From: a virus | Virus record (IMG/VR): IMGVR_UViG_3300032331_003307 | Location: 1-36,127 of that record | Direction: 5' to 3' (one strand) | DNA: 36,127 nucleotides | Part shown: piece by piece, positions 35,990 through 36,127 of the stretch | Position numbering within the stretch: position 1 is the first letter of the stretch | How the letters are laid out: each line of letters starts with the position of its first letter | Position numbers and translations under genes: made by a program | The notes under the pieces: model-generated | Told to the model about the DNA's origin: nothing | The model's database searches: none | Seen by the model: only the letters and a program-made list of their open reading frames with translations

Positions 35990-36127
35990 GTACAATAACA
36001 GGAAACACAGAGTTCAATAACAGCAACAACAACGGAATAGTTACCGGGGAAACTTCTTTTTCCGGTGATAGTGCAAATACAGGTACTATAATTGGAGATG
36101 CTTATTTTTCAGACTCTTCGGAAAATA
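35986..36127 (+). CDS. Start of a repetitive, probably beta-helical tail protein (3' truncated)
   Basis: The ATG overlaps the upstream stop (ATGA) and the frame is open to the window end (47 codons visible). The sequence repeats a unit of 15-18 residues with the form I-x-G-x-x-x-F-x-x-S-x-N-x-G (TGNTEFNNSNNNGIV, TGETSFSGDSANTGTI, IGDAYFSDSSEN). Repeats of this spacing usually build solenoid or beta-helix folds in tail fibres and adhesins. It is probably much longer than shown. Confidence 0.65.
   Translation, partial: MSTITGNTEFNNSNNNGIVTGETSFSGDSANTGTIIGDAYFSDSSEN

Noticed and set aside
1-36127. CRISPR arrays, insertion sequences, integrase or attachment sites
   Set aside because: No regularly spaced repeats, transposase or integrase motifs, or tRNA-flanking duplications were seen.

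Overview
The window is a contiguous piece of a tailed double-stranded DNA phage (Caudoviricetes) with a T4-type replication and recombination core, probably from a large lytic genome. Evidence: Rad50/gp46-like, UvsW, primase, DnaB/gp41, PolA, a gp32-like protein, UvsX, RuvC-like resolvase, dNMP kinase, DNA ligase, RNA ligase, PNK/phosphatase, four tRNAs, a portal protein and a lysis cassette. Coding density is very high, with many 4-base ATGA overlaps. The lysis cassette contains a small lipoprotein (o-spanin type), which points to a Gram-negative host. Very few start codons have a Shine-Dalgarno sequence; most are preceded by A/T-rich stretches. That would fit a Bacteroidota-like or other SD-poor host, but the window does not prove it.

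Layout. Bases 1-9000 (+): recombination nuclease subunit (partial), small ORFs, UvsW helicase, primase, an unassigned protein between primase and helicase, DnaB helicase, a DNA polymerase I with an N-terminal uracil-DNA-glycosylase-like domain, and a GP88-family protein. Bases 9034-9720: two small genes with distinct, arginine-CGN-rich codon use, a perfect hairpin between them and a strong terminator after them. Bases 9761-13164: a 699-aa protein, a JAMM/MPN metalloprotease-like protein, an E1/ThiF-like adenylyltransferase and an 89-aa protein in one tight operon. Bases 13198-16700: gp32-like protein, UvsX, RuvC-like resolvase and small proteins. Bases 16701-18040: a non-coding, tRNA-rich block holding two copies of a conserved structured element around an HhH-GPD (DNA glycosylase-like) gene and tRNA-Met, tRNA-Thr and tRNA-Asn. 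Bases 18051-26382: small membrane proteins, dNMP kinase, a macro-like protein, RNA ligase, FlbD-like mini-proteins, an ECF-like sigma factor, a calcineurin-like phosphatase, DNA ligase, PNK/phosphatase and tRNA-Arg. Bases 26383-29616: uncharacterised genes with their own hairpins and promoters. Bases 29613-34935 (-): endolysin, holin candidate, spanin-like pair, coiled-coil membrane protein, a zinc-finger-like protein, a portal protein with a zinc-ribbon insertion and virion-associated unknowns. Bases 35006-36127 (+): an FN3-like tail or adhesin protein and the start of a repeat protein.

How the parts fit. The left half is a replication/recombination factory. The middle right carries an RNA-repair set (PNK/phosphatase plus RNA ligase plus phage tRNAs), of the kind T4 uses against anticodon nucleases. 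A phage sigma factor and three intergenic extended -10 promoters (TGNTATAAT) suggest promoter-level control. The minus-strand block is late (lysis and virion). The most noteworthy items are the JAMM/E1 operon inside the replication region, the duplicated structured RNA element beside the tRNAs, and the polymerase whose motif C reads HDA instead of HDE.
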